Part shown: one piece after another, positions 59,771 to 64,000 of the stretch
How positions within the stretch are numbered: position 1 is the stretch's first letter
Layout of the letters: every line of letters starts with the position of its first letter
Assembly (NCBI GenBank): GCA_020723805.1
Contig: DYID01000001.1
Location: forward strand, 78,711 to 142,710
Length of the DNA stretch: 64,000 nt
Source: Anaerolinea sp.
Lineage (GTDB): Bacteria > Chloroflexota > Anaerolineae > Anaerolineales > Villigracilaceae
Direction: 5' to 3'
Translations under genes and position numbers: made by a program
The notes under the pieces: generated by a model
The model's input: the letters and a program-made list of their open reading frames with translations, nothing else
What the model was told of the DNA's origin: nothing
Database searches by the model: none

Positions 59771-60955
59771 CTATCTGCCCCAGCCGCGCGTCAGCACCGT
59801 CTCTTCGACTTTGATGCTCTTGAGCCGGTAGAGCCAGCGGATGATATCGGGCGCGGCGATGAATACAATGACCAAGCCCTGAACGATGGAGATGATGTCA
59901 ATCGGCACGCCGGCGATGGACTGCATGCGCGTCGCGCCGCTGCGCAGGAAACCGAACAACAGCGCCGCCAGCACCACGCCTGCCGGGTGGCTTTTGCCCA
60001 GCAGGGCGAGCGCAATCGCGTCGAAACCGTAGCCGGCGGAGAAGCCCTGTCCCACCCAGTGATCCACGCCCAGCACTTGCGATGCGCCCGCCATGCCCGC
60101 CAGGGCGCCTGCCAGCGCCATCACCATCACAAAGTTGCGGATGATGTTCATGCCTGCGTATTTGGCGGCGTCGGGGTTGGCGCCCACCGAGCGGATTTCG
60201 AAGCCGATGGTGGTCTTGAACAGGAACCAATAGACGATGTATGCCACCACCAGCGCCAGGATGAAGCCCCAGTTCAGGCGCAGGGGATCGGGGAAGAAGC
60301 GCGGCAGTTCGGCAGTGTGTTCGATGTTGGGGGTGACCGGACGGAAGCCGGAAGCCTTCATGGGACCGTTCAACAGCCAGTCGCTCAGGCGGAAGGCAAT
60401 CCAGTTCATCATGATGGTGTTCACCACCTCATGCGCGCCAAAGCGGGCTTTGAGGTAACCGGGGATTGTGCCCCATAACGCGCCGCCCGCCATGCCTGCC
60501 AGAATGGCAAGCGGCAGGTGGATGAAGGCGGGCAAGCCCGTGAGGCTGTAGCCCACAAAGGCGGATGCCAGCGCACCGATGAAGAACTGTCCCTCCGCGC
60601 CGATGTTGAACAAGCCGCAGCGGAAGCCCAGCGCCACCGAAAGCCCGGCGAAGATATAGGGCGTGGCGGTGACGAGACTTTCCGTAAAGGGGTAAATGGC
60701 TCTCAGCAAGCCGGCGGTTTCGCCGGTGGAGAAAAACTGCTGAAAACCGTTGTAGAAGCGCACGGGGTCGCCAAACGAGCCGACGAACAACGCATAGTAG
60801 GCTTCGAATACGTTCGAGCCGCTGGCGACAATGAAAATGGCGCCGATGAGAAGTCCGGTCAGCACTGCCAGCGCCGGAATACGGAGCGCATCCCGCAGGG
60901 AACCGCCGCCAATGCCCTCCGTGGTCTTGGTTTGAGTTTTGTCTTTTTTGGTCAC
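59771..60955 (-). CDS. BMP-type ABC transporter permease (first)
   Basis: The 394-residue protein has about nine helices. It resembles YufP/NupP: ATPYIFAGLSVALGFRCGLFNIGAEGQFFIGALASAF and GSQVLGVDHWVGQGFSAGYGFDAIALALLGKSHPAG are hallmark stretches of this permease type. A charged N terminus (TKKDKTQTK) precedes the first helix. It is followed 10 bp later by the second permease. The ATPase gene ends 9 bp upstream, so this is one transcript. The substrate is likely a nucleoside or purine by family, not proven. Confidence 0.88.
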   Translation of the reverse strand: MTKKDKTQTKTTEGIGGGSLRDALRIPALAVLTGLLIGAIFIVASGSNVFEAYYALFVGSFGDPVRFYNGFQQFFSTGETAGLLRAIYPFTESLVTATPYIFAGLSVALGFRCGLFNIGAEGQFFIGALASAFVGYSLTGLPAFIHLPLAILAGMAGGALWGTIPGYLKARFGAHEVVNTIMMNWIAFRLSDWLLNGPMKASGFRPVTPNIEHTAELPRFFPDPLRLNWGFILALVVAYIVYWFLFKTTIGFEIRSVGANPDAAKYAGMNIIRNFVMVMALAGALAGMAGASQVLGVDHWVGQGFSAGYGFDAIALALLGKSHPAGVVLAALLFGFLRSGATRMQSIAGVPIDIISIVQGLVIVFIAAPDIIRWLYRLKSIKVEETVLTRGWGR

Positions 60956-60964
60956 AGCGTTCTC

Positions 60965-62524
60965 CTAGAATACTTTTTCGGGGACTGTGCCTTCGGCAGG
61001 AAGCGGAGCGCCCTCAGGGTGGACGCCTGCCATCAACAAGCCCAAATACTCCTTGTTGACTTTGTTGGCGTCGAGAATATCCATGATATGCCCCTTGTAC
61101 ATGACCGCGATGCGGTCGGAGAGGGCGAGGATTTCATCCAGTTCGGAGGAGACCAGCAGGACGCCGGTGCCTTCGTCGCGTTTTTTGATGATTTGGGAGT
61201 GGATATATTCAATCGAGCCGACGTCCAGTCCCCGGGTCGGTTGCGAGGCGATGAGCAATTGAATCGGGCGGGAAAATTCGCGGGCAACGATCACTTTCTG
61301 CTGGTTGCCGCCGGAAAGTCCTCCCACGTTGACGAAGATGGAAGGCGTTCGCACGTCGAATTGTTTGACGAGCGCCTCAGCGTTTTCGTAGATGACTTTT
61401 TCCTGCAGGTTGATGCCTTTGGCAAAGGGGGGCTTGTAGTAGGTGCATAACACCAGATTGTCATGCACGGGGAAGGAGAGGATCAAGCCGTGCCGCTGGC
61501 GGTCTTCGGGGATGTGCGCCACGCCGCGTTCCAGGATGTTGCGCGGGGTGTTGCGGTGGACGGGTTGTCCCAGTAAATGGATCTCGCCGCTTTCGATGGG
61601 AAGCAGACCGGTCAGCGCGTAAACCAGTTCTGTTTGTCCGTTGCCCTGCACGCCGGCAATGCCCAACACCTCGCCTTTGCGGACATCGAAGGAGATGCCG
61701 TTGACGGTCAGGTTTTGGCGCTCGTCGCGCACGTACAGGTTCTTCACCTCCAGCACCGCTTCTTTGGGCTGGGCAGGCTGTTTCGTCACCACCAGGTTGA
61801 CTTCTCTGCCGACCATCATGGAAGCCAGAATTTCGGGGGTGGCATCTTGCGGGGAAATGGAGCCGACCACCTTGCCGAGGCGCAGGACGGTGATGTCGTC
61901 TGCAATCTTCAGCACTTCCTTGAGTTTATGGGTGATGAAGATGATGGACTTGCCCTTTTCGATCAGCGAGCGGATGATTTTGAACAAGCCCTCCACTTCC
62001 TGCGGCGTCAGCACGGCGGTGGGTTCGTCGAGGATGAGGATGTCGGCGGAGCGGTAGAGGACTTTGATGATTTCCACCCGCTGTTGAATGCCCACCGGTA
62101 GGTCTTTGATGTAGGCGTCCGGGTCCACCTCCAGCCCATACTGGTCGGAAATTTCGCGGATGCGAGCCGCCACTTTTGCCTTATCCAGAAAGAGTCCGTT
62201 TTTTGTGGGTTCCACGCCGAGCATCACATTTTCGGTCACGGTCATGACCGGCACCAGCATGAAGTGCTGATGCACCATGCCGATGCCGCGCGCGATGGCG
62301 TCGTTGGGACCATGAATTTCCACCTCTTCGCCGCGGACGATGATTTTGCCCTCGTCGGGTTTGTATAAGCCGTATAAAATGTTCATCAGGGTGGATTTAC
62401 CCGCGCCGTTCTCTCCCAGCAGCGCCAAGATCTTGCCTTCCCGCAGGGTGATGTCAATGTGATCGTTGGCAAGGACGCCGGGAAAGCGCTTGGTGATGCC
62501 GCGCAGTTCCAAAACATTGGTCAT
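60965..62524 (-). CDS. BMP-type ABC transporter ATPase (double domain)
   Basis: I choose the ATG at 62524 (519 residues), with GGAGG 7 bp upstream. It is a double ABC ATPase like YufO/NupO and MglA. The first domain has an intact Walker A (GENGAGKSTL), Q-loop region, an LPVGIQQRVEI signature and Walker B (ILILDEPTAVL). The second has the modified Walker A of this group (GVQGNGQTELV) and LSGGNQQKVIVAREF. It powers import through the two permeases downstream. The bmpA gene upstream is separated by a terminator, so partial read-through or an internal promoter would set the ratio. Confidence 0.93.
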   Translation of the reverse strand: MTNVLELRGITKRFPGVLANDHIDITLREGKILALLGENGAGKSTLMNILYGLYKPDEGKIIVRGEEVEIHGPNDAIARGIGMVHQHFMLVPVMTVTENVMLGVEPTKNGLFLDKAKVAARIREISDQYGLEVDPDAYIKDLPVGIQQRVEIIKVLYRSADILILDEPTAVLTPQEVEGLFKIIRSLIEKGKSIIFITHKLKEVLKIADDITVLRLGKVVGSISPQDATPEILASMMVGREVNLVVTKQPAQPKEAVLEVKNLYVRDERQNLTVNGISFDVRKGEVLGIAGVQGNGQTELVYALTGLLPIESGEIHLLGQPVHRNTPRNILERGVAHIPEDRQRHGLILSFPVHDNLVLCTYYKPPFAKGINLQEKVIYENAEALVKQFDVRTPSIFVNVGGLSGGNQQKVIVAREFSRPIQLLIASQPTRGLDVGSIEYIHSQIIKKRDEGTGVLLVSSELDEILALSDRIAVMYKGHIMDILDANKVNKEYLGLLMAGVHPEGAPLPAEGTVPEKVF

Positions 62525-62536
62525 GCAAACCTCCAC

Positions 62537-62818
62537 GTCCGGGGAATGAATTGTGTCGAATTGCCATGATTGGACTTACGCAAAACAAACAAGATGCACA
62601 GGATATTCAGGATAAAGGATAGGGTGGTGTACTCTACAGGCATCCTGCCTATCGTGTACATCCTGTTGATATTCGCGTTTTGTTCGCCTCCCCGGGAAAG
62701 CGTCAGAAATCCAATTTGCCGGCGGTCATCTATAAGTGAAGTCGGATTCTAGAAATGATTGCCTGAATAAAAAGGGTCGGGGAAAATCTCTTCCCCGACC
62801 CACACGCACAAAGGTCAA
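62537..62818. other. Gap between bmpA and the ATPase gene
   Basis: No gene is seen. It holds the bmpA terminator, degenerate 7-bp-like units around acaggat (gcacaggatattcaggataaaggat) and their complement (catcctgcctatcgtgtacatcctg), which could form a long weak hairpin. Confidence 0.5.
62767..62801 (-). terminator. Intrinsic terminator after bmpA
   Basis: On the minus strand, gggtcggggaa/ttccccgaccc (62801-62791 with 62784-62774) is followed by tttttatt. It would keep bmpA mRNA more abundant than the rest of the operon. Confidence 0.85.
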
Positions 62819-63880
62819 TTATCCGCCTGCGGAGATGGTGCCGTTGATGATGCCCTGTTTGATTTCTTCGAGGGCGGCATTGAGTTCGGCGGAAGCGCCC
62901 TTGACCGGGGCAATGCCTACACCACCATTGGCAAGCGTACCAACGTACACGCCGCCTTTGAAGGTGCCATCCACAGCGGCTTTGGTGGCGTCGAACACAG
63001 CCACGTCCATGTTCTTCAGCACGCTGGTCAGGATCACATCGGTGTATTCAGCCGCGGAAACGGTCCAGTCGGTGTCCACGCCGATGATCATGCAGGATTT
63101 GGTCTCCTGGCAGTAGGCGGCGGAGCCGAGACCCACAGGACCAGCCACCGGCATGATGATGTCGGCGCCTTCCTGCACGAAGGACTCGGCGAACGAGCGC
63201 CCGTCATCGGTGGATTCGAAGTTGCCGGTGAACGAACCGTCGTTGGCGGCGGTGCTCCAGCCGAGCACTTCCACGTTGGCGCCGTTCTTCTCGTTGTAAT
63301 ACTTCACGCCGGCTTCGAAACCCTTCATGAAGATGGTGACGGGCGGGATGTTGATGCCGCCGAAGGTGGCGACTTTGCCGGTCTTGGTGTTTGCCGCAGC
63401 GGCATAGCCAGCCAGGAATGCGGCTTGGTCGGTGGCGAAGGTCAGCCCCAGCACGTTGGGCAGTTCGGTCTTGGAGCCGCAGTCCTTGCCTTCCACCTGG
63501 TCGCCGAAGCAGTCCGGATACGCATAGTCCACAATGGCGAACTTGGTGTTCGGGTTGGCTTTCGCGGCGGTGGCGGTGTCCACACCGAGCAGGAAGCCCA
63601 CGGTGACAATCAGGTTGGTGTCTTCGTCAATCAGTTGCTGGATATTCTTGGCGTAATCGGATTGCTGCTGGGATTCCAGATACTTACCTTCGACGCCCAG
63701 TTCAGCGACCGCCCGCTCGATGCCCTTGTAGGCGGTGGCGTTGAACGACTTGTCGTCAATACCGCCCAGGTCGGTCACCTGCGCTACCTTGAACTTGGCT
63801 GCCGCGCCGCCTCCGGTGCAGGCGCTCAGCGCCAGCGAGGCAATCATCAGCAGGGCTAAGACAGAATACAGCTTTTTCAT
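62819..63880 (-). CDS. bmpA: BMP-family nucleoside-binding lipoprotein
   Basis: I choose the ATG at 63880 (353 residues), with AGAGGAG upstream; an ATG 18 codons earlier lacks a signal. The lipobox is LALSAC (Cys21). The BMP/PnrA fold is plain: KVAQVTDLGGIDDKSFNATAYKGIERA, NLIVTVGFLLGVDTATAAKANPNTKFAIVDYAYPD, AAFLAGYAAAANTKTGKVATFGGINIPPV and ADIIMPVAGPVGLGSA. PnrA-type proteins bind purine nucleosides at the membrane face and feed an ABC permease. It is the first gene of the transporter cluster. Its own terminator follows, so it is probably expressed in excess over the ATPase and permeases. Confidence 0.93.
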   Translation of the reverse strand: MKKLYSVLALLMIASLALSACTGGGAAAKFKVAQVTDLGGIDDKSFNATAYKGIERAVAELGVEGKYLESQQQSDYAKNIQQLIDEDTNLIVTVGFLLGVDTATAAKANPNTKFAIVDYAYPDCFGDQVEGKDCGSKTELPNVLGLTFATDQAAFLAGYAAAANTKTGKVATFGGINIPPVTIFMKGFEAGVKYYNEKNGANVEVLGWSTAANDGSFTGNFESTDDGRSFAESFVQEGADIIMPVAGPVGLGSAAYCQETKSCMIIGVDTDWTVSAAEYTDVILTSVLKNMDVAVFDATKAAVDGTFKGGVYVGTLANGGVGIAPVKGASAELNAALEEIKQGIINGTISAGG

Positions 63881-63948
63881 GTGTTCTTCTCCTCTTGAAA
63901 TTGTGGATAGTGAAAGGCATGCATGCCGCAACACCTTACAACTTTAAT

Positions 63949-63977
63949 AGTATAAATCGTAACAATTGATTCCGCAA
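63949..63977 (-). promoter_or_regulatory. Sigma-70 promoter of bmpA
   Basis: On the minus strand TTGCGG (63977-63972), a 17-bp spacer and TATACT (63954-63949) form a good promoter. It lies about 69 bp before the bmpA start. The region between contains a small ggcatgcatgcc palindrome. Confidence 0.65.
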
Positions 63978-64000
63978 GCCAGCCCCTTTTCGTTCCGTGA

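Overview
The window looks like a chromosomal piece of a member of the Chloroflexota, most likely class Anaerolineae. This is inferred from gene content and style, not from a marker phylogeny. The signs are a fused GlyQS glycyl-tRNA synthetase, many small lipoproteins with Thr/Pro-rich (TPTP) spacers, NBR1-type FW-domain lipoproteins, a dnaG-rpoD pair, a 14-subunit nuo cluster and a BMP-type nucleoside ABC transporter. Coding density is high and GC-rich. No rRNA, tRNA, CRISPR array, transposase or phage gene was found.

Layout. 1-6.9 kb: a cut-off alkyltransferase-like gene, a small zinc-motif protein and surE on the minus strand, then a run of secreted proteins (PD40 propeller lipoprotein, small lipoprotein, M23 peptidase with two GerMN-like domains, SH3-like lipoprotein). 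7.0-13.1 kb: two overlapping multi-sensor histidine kinases without a response regulator. 13.1-15.7 kb: a conserved unknown protein, a MobA-like nucleotidyltransferase and a PAP2 phosphatase. 15.7-17.5 kb (minus): DinB-like protein, a degenerate SDR and a membrane-anchored M23 peptidase. 17.5-22.8 kb: a c-di-GMP-I (GEMM) riboswitch with its own terminator in front of a secreted subtilase, then a lipoprotein and a second subtilase. 22.9-25 kb: Hsp20, a BMP-like lipoprotein and a lone receiver protein. 25-28 kb: a promoter/short ORF/terminator leader followed by four GNAT genes. 28-30 kb: zinc-ribbon/AKP-tail protein, HAD hydrolase and MOSC protein. 30-32.3 kb: antitoxin-Doc pair and a TIR-TM-FGE/C-lectin-fold receptor-like protein. 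32.4-40.5 kb: glyQS, a lipoprotein, dnaG and the principal sigma factor. 40.6-56 kb: nuoABCDE, a HEPN-MNT toxin-antitoxin pair, then nuoFGHIJKLMN. 56-58.3 kb: two FW-domain lipoproteins. 58.5-63.9 kb (minus): bmpA, ATPase and two permeases of a nucleoside/purine importer.

Two kinds of repeat run through the window. One is an approximately 80-bp double-hairpin palindrome in four copies. The other is a set of short tandem arrays with a 7-bp period, in several sequence families. The heptamer arrays lie in 5' leaders and spacers and also inside reading frames: the glyQS linker and two further places in GlyS, a loop of NuoL, the N terminus of the SDR, and the whole lipoprotein signal region of the PD40 protein. 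A palindromic repeat supplies the last codons and stop of the MOSC gene, and another palindromic repeat probably does the same for nuoB.

The observations I rate highest are the riboswitch-controlled subtilase, the TIR-TM-CLec protein whose C terminus resembles the variable region of diversity-generating retroelements, the toxin-antitoxin pair inside the nuo operon, the heptamer repeats that became coding sequence, and the leader-peptide-like attenuator before the GNAT array.
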